A stretch of DNA of 64,000 bases from Yponomeuta sedellus. Taxonomy: Eukaryota > Arthropoda > Insecta > Lepidoptera > Yponomeutidae. The stretch spans positions 24,627,311 through 24,691,310 of the forward strand of contig OW203727.1 in assembly GCA_934045075.1 (NCBI GenBank), in the 5' to 3' direction. Within the stretch, counting starts at the first letter, position 1; each line of letters begins with the position of its first letter. The notes below the pieces were generated by a model. The model had not been told where the DNA came from. It did no database searches and saw only the letters and a list, made by a program, of their open reading frames with translations. Position numbers and translations under genes: made by a program. Positions 11,041 to 22,021 of the stretch are shown here, one piece after another.

Positions 11041-11359
11041 TAATGTGATTCGTCCTATAGTATCTATTACTGCCGAGGCAGGTAGAGCCGGCAGCGATGG
11101 CCGCCCGTCTAAGCGCCCACGACCGCGACCCAGCTAACGCCCACAAAAAACCCGTTCTCGAACATGTAGGTGAGGCGACGAGAGAGAAGGATGACTTGAT
11201 AGACTCAAAATTGTGTAAGATGCGATAAGATAAAGATATTTCTTAAAAGAACGAACATCGTCTACATACGGGTCAAGTTATGTATTGTACTTAGGTAAGT
11301 AGGTAGGTATAGGTGTACTCGCGCATCTTTTATCTTACACCACAGAAAGGTATATTAAG
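11041..11359. other. Unassigned DNA, partly GC-rich
   Basis: GC-rich at 11070-11160 in AT-rich surroundings. No gene or repeat recognised. Confidence 0.35.
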
Positions 11360-11695
11360 TTTGACTGAAGCGCGGTTCAAAAGATGTGTAAAGTACACTT
11401 TGTGCCATAAGAGCTACTATAATATTAAGGCTTATTTAGATGACAATGAAGTCTGGAATACAAGCATGTAAAATGCATGAGTTTTGTAAAAATTGTGTAA
11501 ACTCTGTTAATGAAGGAATTCGAAAAGACTAAGTTTGGAGTTGTTTTTTGTCCATTTTTTCTCCAAAATGATCAAGATTTTGAAATGGACACCTAGTTTG
11601 ACGTGTAACGTTCATTAAGCCGCAGTATCTGCGCTACTTTGAATAAAACCTTTTCATTTCATTCCATTTCGAAACCAAATTAGGTTTCCAACGTC
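11360..11695 (+). mobile_element. LINE family H, 3' end (best copy)
   Basis: Begins with the end of an ORF2-like frame that reads FKRCVKYTLCHKSYYNIKAY, resembling the C-terminus of jockey/CR1-type LINE polyproteins. The 3' UTR blocks follow: AAGACTAAGTTTGGAGTTG, TCCATTTTTTCTCCAAAATG, GGACACCTAGTTTGACG, AACGTTCATTAAGCCGCAG, GCGCTACTTTGAATAAAACC, and a tail (CATTT)n. This defines the family used to place copies at 5046, 5426, 14985, 30958 and 45055. Confidence 0.6.
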
Positions 11696-11744
11696 TACCT
11701 TCGGTTTCCAATAAGTCAATTCAATTCAATTTCTTTGAACGAAC

Positions 11745-11830
11745 AAAATTTACATTCTGTTTGGGGAATGTCAAAGTACAATGTAACATGAAAGTGAAAG
11801 CCGCTGCCGCGGTCAAGTCAAGTCAAGAAT
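11745..11830 (-). repeat. Dispersed repeat J, copy 2
   Basis: ACATTCTGTTTGGGGAATGT, CAATGTAACATGAA and AAAGCCGCTGCC match the other J copies. Confidence 0.45.
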
Positions 11831-12278
11831 GACTAAAGAAATACAGCAATCTCAAGAATGCTTCATTTCTGTAACTAGGCCTGTGTTGTATGCAATTCAT
11901 GTGTCGATAGAATGGTTCTGACTTGCCAGAAATAAGTAGTATTACCTTATCTAATCTCATATTGCTTATGAGGTAGGTAAAGTTAAGACACAGATTTTTC
12001 GCACACAAAAAACTGACTTTTTATTTTGAAAATCTTTCTAATGGATAGGTATGATATGCATGAGCATTGGTATCATTTCAAAATGAAAAATATTAAAGGG
12101 AGAAAAGTACTGATTTAAATGGATTGTTGATTTTCTCATCTTTTCCCTGCTAATCAACTCTAGCGCAGATAATGGACAATGGATTATTTAAATTGTAGTG
12201 GGTTATACGACATCGAAAACAATTTTATTAATTGCTCATTAAAGGCCGTTCATTTATTTATTTTTAAAACGCCTAAAT

Positions 12279-12431
12279 ATGCCCATACCTACACTATTTT
12301 TATTTTTAATGCACTAACCCGTGCTAAGGAACAAATTTAAAAACCTATTTAGAGGCTAAAAAATTAAAAATTTAAATCCCGGCATGGGTGAAATTTTTAG
12401 CCGCTAAATAGGTTTTTAAATGCCCATACCT
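12279..12431. mobile_element. Fold-back SINE (family A), short inverted dimer
   Basis: TSDs ATGCCCATACCT at 12279-12290 and 12420-12431 enclose 129 bp. The left arm is family A reversed, with its whole long tail (ACACTATTTTTATTTTTAAT... to GAGGCTAAA). The right arm is forward, from AAATCCCGGCATGGGTG to AGGTTTTTAA, and ends at the T5 run without the long tail. The tRNA-like core is mostly lost at the junction. Confidence 0.8.
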
Positions 12432-12460
12432 TTTAAGAATAATAATTTTTACTATGTCAT

Positions 12461-12570
12461 TTTGTAGTAGGTACCTGGCACGGATAGCCAGTGGTCGCGG
12501 GTTCGAATCCCGGCATGGGTGGAATTTTTGGCCTCTAAATAGGTTTTTGAAATTGTAGTACCAATCTCAC
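12461..12570 (+). mobile_element. SINE family A, 5' truncated at the anticodon arm
   Basis: Forward copy starting at CTGGCACGGATAGCCAG (anticodon stem-loop), then GGTTCGAATCCCGGCATGGG (T arm and acceptor), ending at AGGTTTTT. Imperfect flanking repeats TTGTAGTAGGTACC and TTGTAGTACC look like a TSD. Confidence 0.7.
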
Positions 12571-14984
12571 GATTTTGATTAAAAACAAAAAATACGTAGC
12601 TCGAAGTCAAAACGGACCTTTTATCTCCAGCTCGAGGTGTCCCGACCACATGTGTCTGTATATATTATTTGTGAGTCTGAGTTGAAACAGAACACAGGCA
12701 CCTCGCAGGTAAGCGGCCCCTTTGACCCTCAAAGACGCGGTAAAAAGACCAACTTTGTTCCCCACACGAGACACACGTGTGGTTCGAAGAACGCGCCCAT
12801 TCCGGTGTTCGAATGGCCGACCGTTTTTATTCGTTGTTGAGAGAGGTGCCGGCTTATTACTGGGGTTTCACGGTGAGAATGTTGAATCTCAGTAATAAGT
12901 ATGTAGCTGCGATGTTATATAAAATTGTTTGTATCTTCCGATCGCATATTAGCTCTAAATTCTTCTTTCCTTATTTGGGCTTATGTCTTTCATATTGATG
13001 GGAGTTTTAGAGCTGGGTCATGTCTATTTACCCGACTCCGGCGCAGGAGCATGATGTGCTTGGCTTGTACCTGTGTGTACCTACTTATGTAGTTATGTGA
13101 TGTTAAATCAAATTCATTGTATCATCCGCTCGGATAACCTAGTATGATTATTACAATATCTATTTATTGTTCTTTATTGCGAACCATTAATTTGAAATAC
13201 CTACTATTAAGTATATAACATTGTTACAAAGGCGAACTTATCTCTTATCTCTAAGAGAGATCTCTTCCAGCCAACCTTAGCAGAGGGTGTTTAGAATGAA
13301 ATAAAGGGGTAAATTGTGAAATAATTATAACTACACTGACTATAACTATTGTTATAGATAGTTAGATAGAGAACACTTTATTGTACCTAATGAAGGAGAA
13401 ATTCTATATAAAAACTAGCGCATAAGCAGAAGTTTCTTAAACATAAGCGCATGATTAATTATATATTGATATCATGATGTCATGTCTCTGAGCATCGCGA
13501 CTCATTACCAAAATCCTACTTAATGATTATAGATCGGAGAGTTTGTAAAGATATTTGGATCTTTGTTAATCAATCACGTAATAACAGCTGAAGGGATTTA
13601 CACGAAACTTCGCGAACTGATAGACAAAGAATTGAAGTGAGACAGAGGTTACTTGACATCCTGGTAAAGCGTTCCCGTGCGATAACTTCTAACGCGGGCG
13701 TAGCGGCGAGTTAAAGCTAGTACTTTAAAACGGTTTGACCGCGAAATTTGTCCTCCAACTCAACTAATCTGTTCAATATCCTGTCTCTCCTTAAAATGAG
13801 TTTGAGGGCCAGCCTTCGGTTTTTCCCAGTAGTAGAATTAATACTCGGAGTGGCGTTTTTTCCTGTTAACATTGGGAGTAGTGCCGTGAGCGGCAGGTTC
13901 GCCATTCGTTTGTTGATAACTGCCTGAAGTACGGTCAACCACGGGTTGGAAGTATATCTCTCAGTTCCATTCACCCCAAGGTTGACTGGAAGGGATCTAT
14001 TTTATATAAAGTTATTAATGCAACAGTTTGAGGAAATAATGCTATTAATGTTATAGATATTGCACAACCAGAAAAAAGAATACAACTCTTAAAATAAAAT
14101 TATCTTGCTTTTGCCTTTTCAGTTGATTTATCACTGCAGTCGGGTTCTTTTGTTTTTTAATTATTATTTTTTTGAACTTTTAGTGAATCAGTAAAATGAT
14201 AAAAAAATCCATCTGTTCTACTTACATGCTTTAAATTGTAATATCATTTTCTTTCCCTAATCAAATTTATTTTAGTACATTGCTTTATTTTATTTTGTTC
14301 GACAAATCAAGGTTCATTGTCAAGTACCACCTGCCTGCATTCAAAATTTATGTCGTACCTACGATATTTTGTCAATTAGTATGCTAAATAAGGTCCAATG
14401 GTATTAAACGATCAAGAATATTCGCAAAGAGACAGATAAAAGCAAGCTAAAGATAAGACCGCCGGTTGCACAGACCAAACTTAGATACCTATACATACAA
14501 GGCCTTTAATTTTTTTTCTTTATCTATTCTTTCTGTGTGTGAAATGTTGACTTTTCGTCTGTCAATGTCACGGATTTCTCTGACATGAAATATTTTCACA
14601 AATGTCACCTGATTGTTTACAAAGTCAATCGTGGCGCCATTATATTTTAAAAGGTCTTGCCCAAAAATCACGTAGCATTCTAACCCCTCTACTAAATACA
14701 TGATAAATTCCTTGCAACACTCTCCCTCCTGTTAAAATCTCTTATGATCTTTTCGTTTTAACTCTTTTTTATCGTAACCCTATAGCCTAGCTCGCCGCTC
14801 TCGAGTAACACCTAAACAAAACGTAACGAAGTATCGTTACAGAACACAAACGAAAAATAAAATAAAAAAGTTCTAATCTAAAAACCTATTTAGAGGCTAA
14901 TCTAATCGATTAAATAAAACCTATTTTGAACAATGAAGTATTTACATGCAATATATTACAAAAACTGTGACTTAATGATCTTAA
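12571..14984. other. Unassigned DNA with weak LINE-tail traces
   Basis: LINE-tail-like blocks at 13150-13290 (TTCTTTATTGCGAACC, AAGGCGAACTTATCTC, GAGATCTCTTCCAGCCAACC) and near 13355-13400 (GATAGAGAACACTTTATTG). A 20-bp piece of SINE A (AAAAACCTATTTAGAGGCTA) is at 14881-14900. Two minus-strand open frames (13717-13974, 14489-14701) carry no firm domain. No host gene recognised. Confidence 0.4.
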
Positions 14985-15235
14985 TGGACCTCGATTTACG
15001 TTTACTGGAGGTTTATCTAGATCATTTTGTAGAAAAAATGGACAAACAAAACTCCTAACTTTTTTTGATTCTTAATTAACAGAGTTTACAAATTATTCTA
15101 AAACCTTGTTCTGATGCATGGAACTGGCTTTATTTCCAGACATCTTTGTCGTGTAAATAATCTTTAATGTTATTGTAGTACGTTTGGCACAGGGTTTACA
15201 CAGTTTTTGAACCGCGTTTCTGGCAAGCTTATTAC
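14985..15235 (-). mobile_element. LINE family H, reversed diverged copy
   Basis: On the minus strand, GCGGTTCAAAAACTGTGTAA, TAACATTAAAGATTATTTAC, TTTGTAAACTCTGTTAATT and GTCCATTTTTTCTACAAAATG line up with 11365-11580. The end with the CATTT tail is missing. Confidence 0.55.
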
Positions 15236-15565
15236 ATCTTCAGGGGTAGCGTGAAGCTATTTACACTGACTTAACTACAGTTTTAATTTTGTTTAAGAAA
15301 CTAAGCTACAGTTCTAATTTTGTTTTATCTTAAACTGCTCAAAAAAATGATGATGTTGTAGAAAGTTCTATAGGAATCTTTTGGTTGTCCACCAGATTTT
15401 AGTATAAAATAATGTACTTTTAAACAACAAACCCAATCCAAAATATTAATAATTTCTTTACTCAAGTAAAGTCAATTAGACGCATTTTGTGCCTGGAGCC
15501 GGAAGGAGCAAGATAATATAAATTCAAGGGACAACTAGGGCGTAATCTTAGACCCGTAACCATGA
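15236..15565. other. Unassigned DNA
   Basis: AT-rich; nothing recognised. Confidence 0.4.
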
Positions 15566-15738
15566 TATCAACTCTAGGTATGTCCCCACTGCTGGGGCAG
15601 GAGTCCCTTCCTGCATCTCAGGAAGGTTAGGCCATACTCCACCACGGAGAAGTCCGGATTGGTGGAGGATTGTAAGACAATGGCGGGCCTTACCGTCAGA
15701 AGTCATCAAGCTGCCCATAGTGTCTTTGACACGGTAGC
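15566..15738 (-). mobile_element. 5S-derived SINE (family C), 3' part
   Basis: TATGTCCCCACTGCTGGGGC, GGAAGGTTAGGCCATACTCC and CCGTCAGAAGTCATCAAGC match the family body and 3' end. The 5S-like head is absent. Confidence 0.7.
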
Positions 15739-16077
15739 CAACTAATGGAAAAATAATATTAAGTAATATTCATCAATAAACCCCTCGTCCTACGGAACCC
15801 TACAATGTCCTTGTCGACACGCACTTGGCCGGTGAAGTTATAACAAAATGCTGACAGTAACAATTGTCATTGTTATTTGTTAACATTTCGTTATAACTTT
15901 TGTTATAATAACATTTTGTTTCCACTTCACAAGTAGCTTATTTTACATTGACCTGCTCGAGACATGGGCATTGTAATGACGGACGAGTGACGCATGTCTG
16001 ATAAGTGATAACATGTAGGTAGAATAATAACTAATTTACTTTATAGTATATTTTGTACACGTACCTATATAGACCCG

Positions 16078-16497
16078 CTTTTTACCGGAAGCGGTGGTAG
16101 CTCAGTGGGTAGAACCATAGACTGGCAAGCGAGAGCCTCAGGTTCGATCCCGAGTGCGGGCATGTACCAATGACTTTGTTTAATTTCAAAGTTACGTACA
16201 TTTGCGAATTTGTAGTCGCAATACCACACGCTAACGGTGAAGGAAAACATCGTGAGGAAACCCGCGGCTTGGTTGGCTCCGCACGTATTGAATAGTCTTT
16301 CCTGTGGGCTAGGCCGACTAAGCTGTCAGGGTGGTATAAGTGCTGGGCAAACCTACACCATCTATAAAACCATGTCCCGGGCACTACAGCGTCGGAGTGG
16401 TCCCTTCACCCATCTAGTGTGAGTGAGGATACCACTGGACGCTGTATAAATCATCTCATTAAGTAGATGCAAAAAGGCCAATACTTACTTTTACCGG
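16078..16497 (+). mobile_element. tRNA-derived SINE (family G), full length with TSD
   Basis: TSDs CTTTTTACCGG (16078-16088) and CTTTTACCGG (16488-16497) enclose about 400 bp. The head reads GCGGTGGTAGCTCAGTGGGT (acceptor plus box A) and GGTTCGATCCCGAGTG (box B), a tRNA-like pol III promoter. The body carries GGTGAAGGAAAACATCGTGA, a motif frequent in lepidopteran repeats, and ends CGCTGTATAAATCATCTCAT with AGATGCAAAAAGGCC. A 5'-truncated reverse copy is at 55968-56255. Confidence 0.8.
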
Positions 16498-16804
16498 TTC
16501 TCCGACTCTCTAAGGTTTCTGAAAGAAATCTTTTTTAGACATAAGCTCGCCTTTGTACATGACATGTTTTATGTAATGTCCCGTTAATTTTTTTGTGTGT
16601 AATAAATAAAGTATAATTGTATAAGTTGTGTGACATATTAAATACGTTCTACCTACTGTGATATTAATTTCAGAAGATTATAAACTGGGAATTTTTAAAA
16701 ATGCGGGAGTCTCGATATACTAACACAAATGATAAAGCTTAGCGCGACTACCTGATGAAAGTCGCTTAGCGACTATTCAAAATCAAAACAAGACAACATT
16801 TTCA

Positions 16805-16915
16805 CGTAAATAATTTACATTCTGTTCGCTGAATGTCATTGAAAAATGTAAACCTCTGCCTTCGGGCCGAAGTGTAGTGTACACAAAGGCAGCACGAAAA
16901 TAAACTCCACATATA
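16805..16915 (-). repeat. Dispersed repeat J, copy 3
   Basis: ACATTCTGTTCGCTGAATGT, AATGTAAACCTCTGCCTTCG and AAAGGCAGCACG match the J family. Confidence 0.5.
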
Positions 16916-17335
16916 TCCACATAAAAGATTGGAAGTGAAGTACACTATCTTGATAATTAATAGGTATATTTTAACTAATAATATCTTGGGGCAAACACCT
17001 TCTAACCCGACTGTGAAACTTTTTAATACAAATGTATTCATTTTCTCAATCCAAAATCAAGTGCTATAGGTACATAGGTACAAATGTTAGCTGCGATTGT
17101 ACAATCTGTGGAAAGACTGGAGCCTCAACTCGATCATAAATATTGTGTCTTATTTGCAAGCCAACGACAGTCTCAATTGGGAAGAGAAACTAACAGTAAA
17201 CAACTTAGTTAAAAAAAAAACCCCAGGTCTTGGACCTTACATGTTTGTGATGTCGTTGTTTCTGGTTCCAACCACACAGGGTTTCCTAGTGAGGGGCCAG
17301 AAGCAATGTATGTGCCTGCATGTAAATGTTATGTT

Positions 17336-17470
17336 ATGTGTGCATTCTTGTGTGTGTATATATGCATTCGTGGGTGTGTGTATATATATGTGTGTGTGTG
17401 TGTATGGGAATCTATGTGGGTGGATACCCACATACACTCCCATACACACACACATATACTCCCATACGTG
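17336..17470. repeat. (TG)n-(CA)n microsatellite forming an inverted pair
   Basis: A TG-rich half (GTGTGTGTGTGTGTATGGGA) is followed by a CA-rich half (CTCCCATACACACACACATA) around TGGGTGGATACCCACA, so the tract can fold on itself. It gives spurious open frames on both strands. Confidence 0.8.
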
Positions 17471-18524
17471 TTGTGTAGGTACTCTTGTAAACAAACTAAT
17501 CCACTTTTAAACATTACTTTAAAATTTAATATGAAGTATTAATTAGTTGAAACATTTTCGCAGTCGGGCTTTTCAACATTCAGTCGATAAAAACTAGCGT
17601 GACGTCACCCGGCGTCGTTGAAACATTTTGGTTCCAGAGGTTATCTGCCGCGGTCAGGGCAATGAAATAGTGATTTACTATGCCATAGTAAACACTGAGT
17701 GAGATAGTGGCTTATCTATTAGGTTACAAGGCTGCGTGAAAAAGTAAAATAGTCAAAAACTTCCTTGTTTATATTGGGTATATAGTAACTTATCTGTCTA
17801 AGGGCTCGAAGCAGTATTTATGTATTCTGAGATACATCTTAGATATATCTTCTAGCAATGCCTTTCCCCTTTTAAAGCCTGTTACGTTAGCATTGTTTAA
17901 CAGTTTATCTTGTCCTAAATTCCCTAAAGCAATTTTTGGGTGGCCAAATAATACTTGATACTAAGGGCATTTGTTTACGAAAACCAAATGACATTTAATT
18001 ACACCATACCTAGTAAAGTTTAACGGTATAGGTGGGTAATTGTACATATTTTTTTAGTACATTATGGATCTTAAATTAATAATGTGTACTTAGTCCTTAC
18101 AATAGTTTTAATATCTTTTTTATGTTTTACAAACAGGCGACTAACCCGTTATAAGTCTCGACAGAATATCAGCGTTGTATAGGCAGATACCTTGGTGTCT
18201 CATGCTGAGTTGGGAACCTTACAGGGGCTAAATACTTTGAACTAAATATAGATTATTATTATTCTTTATTTCGAAATCCAATAACACAAAATAGCATAAA
18301 CAGCTGCAGTGATAGCCGCAAATATTTGTACTACCTATAACTTTAATTGTTTATATTTGTTAGCTTTTTTATTTAATTTAAAAATATCTATCGCCCTTCA
18401 TTAGTTTTTAATTTACTTATTTGCTTCTTTTTTCTCTGTTTGTTTGTAATGCAGTGTAAACTTTATGTGTAGGTATCTGTTAATGTTTTGTGATTTTTTT
18501 TTTACTGTTTTGTGATTATATTCT

Positions 18525-18640
18525 TTTTGTTGCACTAACCCGTGCTAAGGACAATTTTAGAAACCTATTTAGAGGCTAAAAATTCCACCCATGCCGGGAC
18601 TCAAGTTCCGCGACCTCTGGCTAACCGTGCCAGTGCCGTG
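18525..18640 (-). mobile_element. SINE family A, simple reverse copy
   Basis: GCACTAACCCGTGCTAAGGA, AAACCTATTTAGAGGCTAAA and CCACCCATGCCGGGA, breaking off in the anticodon stem (CTGGCTAACCGTGCCAG). Not fold-back. Confidence 0.75.
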
Positions 18641-18699
18641 TTTTGTTATGTTATTGTTTGACTTTTTTATATAATGCAGCCCTATATAGGTACGTCTCT

Positions 18700-18780
18700 G
18701 CTGTCGACGCTATGGCGCTCATTAGGGGAGGGCTATGTCCAGCAGTGGACTACATAATATAGCCTGAAGAAGAAGAAGTA
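18700..18780 (+). mobile_element. RTE-type LINE 3' tail (family D)
   Basis: GCTATGGCGCTCATTAGGGG, GGCTATGTCCAGCAGTGGAC and AATATAGCCTGAAGAAGAAG: the 3' end found on lepidopteran RTE LINEs and SINEs that use it. Confidence 0.65.
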
Positions 18781-19176
18781 GATATACCTCTCACTCTAGG
18801 GCAAAGGCCTTCTCTCAGAGAGAGCACCTCGGATTGGTGGGTGGCGGCATTGAAATAAATTCAATGGTTGCGGCAAGGGAGCTCAATTAATTGAAAATTA
18901 AAAATACCCGTAAATCCGCGTCTTCCTTATATCAACCAGAGCTATAATAAATAATCAATCGAGTTGATGCTTCATTGTTTAGAGAAGCCCGAGAGAAACA
19001 AGATAATTGATGTCCCTGTCCGTACAAAGCCATACAAAGTCCCAGTTTATTAACTCACTGGAAGAGCTCGAAGTGAACCGCGGTGCAAACTGTGTTCAGA
19101 CAGAAGCGTCAATTTTAATTAATATGTAAGCACTATAATATTCTTGTAGGAAGCACTCAAAAGTAGCATCGTTACC
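18781..19176. other. Unassigned DNA
   Basis: A TCTCTCAGAGAGAGC block near 18812 recurs in decayed repeats of the window (for example 29250). No gene seen. Confidence 0.4.
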
Positions 19177-19272
19177 GATATCAACCCTTGTATATCCCCA
19201 GTGCTGGGTCACGGGGCTCATCCAGCATCGCAGGAAGGTCAGGCCATACTCCACCACGAGGGCCAAGTCCGG
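19177..19272 (-). mobile_element. 5S-derived SINE (family C), 3' fragment
   Basis: GATATCAACCCTTGTATATC, CCAGTGCTGGGTCACGGG and CAGGCCATACTCCACCACGA match the family 3' end. Confidence 0.7.
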
Positions 19273-19591
19273 CAAATTCTGACATTTAAACATTTCATTT
19301 TCTGTAAATTGCCAAATTTCCTGTAAGGTGGATATGTTAACGCCACAAAACGAGTGACAAGGCTGTCACGCAGGCACGAATCACGTGTTTTGTGGCAGAT
19401 TTAGACCGTTGAAGTACCTACTGGGAAATCCCAACGTCTCACATTTGAGTGGATTAAAACAAACATTCTACACGTGCTGAGTGTAATGAGTGGATTGCGT
19501 AATACAAAAGTGTGTTTATCATCGTAACGTACAAATTCAACATAATTATAATCATAGTAACGGTAAAAATGCAACTTTACAGAAGAGCAAA

Positions 19592-19922
19592 GTAAAATTA
19601 AATCTTTTTTAAAAAACCTATTTAGAGGCTAAAAATTTCACCCATGCCGAGATTCGAACCCGCAACCTCTGGCTATCCGTACCAGCGCTCTACCAATTGA
19701 GCCAATGGGCGACTCACGGCATCAGTGAAATTTCGAACCTCTTTACAATATTCTCTGTATTACGTACAGGCAGCGACATCTGACTTAAGCAAATTGCATT
19801 AAATTAAATTGCATTGAATCCCGGCATGGGTGAAATTTTTAGCCTCTAAATAGGTTTTTAAATTTGTTCCTTAGCACGGGTTAGTGCATTAAAAATAAAA
19901 ATAGTGTAAAATGAAATATTTT
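19592..19922. mobile_element. Fold-back SINE (family A), with intact cloverleaf
   Basis: TSDs GTAAAATTAAATCTTTT (19592-19608) and GTAAAATGAAATATTTT (19906-19922). The left arm is reversed and starts at the T5 site (AAAAAACCTATTTAGAGG). It contains a 72-nt tRNA-like unit at 19639-19710 (minus strand) with pairing acceptor, D, anticodon and T arms, then the element's 5' body up to AAGCAAATTGCATT. The right arm is forward from AATCCCGGCATGGGTG to the full tail (AATAAAAATAGTGT). Confidence 0.85.
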
Positions 19923-20315
19923 CAGGAAAGAGAACATTTGTAAGGATAATTTCATAATATCAATTGAAGGGCTATTTCAGACGCACCGAATATTTTTGAT
20001 GTTTCATTACAATAAGTACCGTTGAATCCATCCACAGTAATTGTCGAGATAATTAGTAAAAACACACCAACAGATTAAACATTCGTTTTTAAAGATAATT
20101 ATAATAATTTACGTTGCGGCCGTCGATCTGTCTGAGAGAGTGATTGTAAGGCGTCGACAATGCTTCTGTTACACTCACTGTGCAGCTCGTAACGCGTGTT
20201 GCGGTTAACGCGGCACTCAAATGCTTCACTTCACTCGGCCCGCGCCTTACTGCGCGTTTACAGCTTCAGTCTTGAGCCTGAACGCACGTGCAGTATGGAT
20301 TGTGATGCACTTTAC

Positions 20316-20524
20316 TCAACTACATTATTTAAAAACCTATTTAGAGGCTAAAAATTTCACCCATGCCGGGATTCGAACCCGCAACCTCTGGCTATCCGTA
20401 CCAGAGGTTGCGGGTTCGAATCCCGGCATGGGTGAAATTTTTAGCCTCTAAATAGGTTTTTAAATTTGTTCCTTAGCACGGGTTAGTGCAATAAAAATAA
20501 AAATAGTGTAATCAACTACATTAT
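20316..20524. mobile_element. Fold-back SINE (family A), near-perfect hairpin
   Basis: Exact TSDs TCAACTACATTAT at 20316-20328 and 20512-20524. The left arm runs reversed from AAAAACCTATTTAGAGGC to the anticodon loop (GGCTATCCGTACCAGAGG). The right arm returns over the same bases and continues through AGGTTTTTAAATTTGTTCC to the full tail. The two arms match almost base for base. Confidence 0.9.
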
Positions 20525-20562
20525 GTATCTAAGTATTCAAACTTTCTCCCATTTGTACTGTC

Positions 20563-20989
20563 TTCTTGGAAATTATTTTAAAAATCTAGGTATATAGAGG
20601 CAAAAAATTCCACCCATGTCGGGATTCGAACCCGCGTCCTCTGGCTATCCGTGCCAGCGCTCTTTCCAACTGAGCTAATGGGCGACTCACCGGCATCAAT
20701 GAAATTTCGAACCTCTTTACACTATTCTCTGTATTACGTACAGGCAGCGACATCTGACTTAAGCAAATTGCATTACTTACAGCCCCGAGTACCTACTTTG
20801 CAGTTAGGTTTTTACATCGGAATGATATCACTGTACCCCATGAGCGCTGGCACGGATAGCCAGAGGTCGCGGGTTCGAATCCCGGCATGGGTGGAATTTT
20901 TAGCCTCTATATAGGTTTTTAAACTTGTCCTTAGCACGGGTTAGTGCATTAAAAATAAAAATAGTATATTCTTGGAAATAAATTATTTT
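20563..20989. mobile_element. Fold-back SINE (family A), large inverted dimer
   Basis: TSDs TTCTTGGAAATTATTTT at 20563-20579 and, with an AAAT insertion, 20969-20989. The reversed arm includes the tRNA-like unit (TTCCAACTGAGCTAATGGGC) and 5' body. The forward arm starts near GCGCTGGCACGGATAGCC and has the full tail. About 80 bp of non-SINE sequence sits between the arms (near 20775-20848). Confidence 0.8.
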
Positions 20990-21804
20990 TTACTCACTTA
21001 AGCTCTAGATTTTAATCCTCAATAGGCATATTTTGTGGACCGATTATAAATCATGTTAGTAACTTTTAGATTCGCTTCCTGTGGTGATAGGTGGCGAGAT
21101 TTTAGACTATAATGATAATTATGTAAAACCTAAACGGTAGTTCAAAACACATAATTTACCTTAGTTGAACTGTAATCGCATCAAACGATCAACGGTATCA
21201 TGGTTGATCGTTTGATGATGACGATCCTGATAGATCACCTTCGCTTCATCAACGTTCATAAGTCGTTGCATGCATGCACGCTGGTTCCCGGTTCTTTTTA
21301 TCTTTCCCTTTGCTAATACATCCCCTATTTGGTCGACGTATGTCCGCTTGGTACGTCCCTTACCGGCCCTTCCACTTACATTAGTAATATGTAGTTGTGA
21401 CTTTCGAAAATTTAGCTGCTAAGGCACGAAGAGCGAGCAAAGGAGTTAAGTGGAAATAACAGCGCTCTACGTGTGTAGAACGCTGTAAATTCCACTCAGC
21501 TCCGCTCATCTAAAACAATTGGAAAGCAAGCAGACAATCAGCCCACATACCGGCGCGACTCCCACACAGCTAGAGTACCTATACCCGAGTAGAATGTGCA
21601 GCGCGATGACGTCACGCGACAACCTGTCGCCTGCGCGGTGTAATTAAACCCGTCCGAGGGGCGGTAGGGCCGCCCGCGTGTCGATATCGAGGTGATTTAT
21701 CGACTGCTCTTAATTAGCACCTAGCGAGCGCACAGCGATAATGGTAGGTTAGGTGGGTGTGAAACCAATGCATCGATAAGGCGTTTTTATGGCGCCTTTA
21801 AACT
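20990..21804. other. Unassigned DNA with a GC-rich block
   Basis: 21222-21290 carries ATCCTGATAGATCACCTTCG, shared with 62775-62815 (a transposable-element remnant). 21540-21740 is GC-rich, with ATGACGTCACG at 21607 and TCGATATCGA; it could be regulatory. No gene seen. Confidence 0.4.
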
Positions 21805-22021
21805 ATAAATAATAAATAAATATTCATGGACATATTACACAGATCTTGTGCTGTATCTATAACTAAATGACTTGCGTTACATGTGCTAACTCGACGATCA
21901 ATTTAATACAATAAATAAATCCAAGACTCGAAACGAACTAGAAAAGTTCGTATCCTAATTTGACCTGGTCGGAGCTCGAACCCAAGACCTTCGGTTTTAC
22001 AGTCGACCGAGGCCGTCTGAG
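21805..22021 (-). mobile_element. SINE family B, reverse copy
   Basis: (AATA)n tail, TATTCATGGACATATTACAC, ACTAAATGACTTGCG, GGAGCTCGAACCC (box B degraded) and CTTCGGTTTTACAGTCG. Decayed relative to 24630-24875. Confidence 0.7.

Larger units (their letters stand above)
16498..18524. other. Unassigned DNA with repeat J and a TG/CA microsatellite
   Basis: 16545-16620 resembles a LINE tail (AAGCTCGCCTTTGTACATGA, TGTAATAAATAAAG). No gene. Open frames over 17097-17540 come from the microsatellite. Confidence 0.45.

Noticed and set aside
14489..14701. Minus-strand 70-codon frame resembling the end of a retropepsin (VIFGQDLLKYNGATIDF)
   Set aside because: No DTG/DSG active site upstream, and the preceding sequence looks like a purine tract and LTR start. 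The similarity is short and could be chance.
17097..17542. Overlapping open frames rich in Cys, Val, His and Thr
   Set aside because: Translations of a TG/CA microsatellite.
19639..19710. Genuine tRNA gene
   Set aside because: The cloverleaf lies inside a dispersed SINE with TSDs, and it lacks U33 and the serine variable arm.
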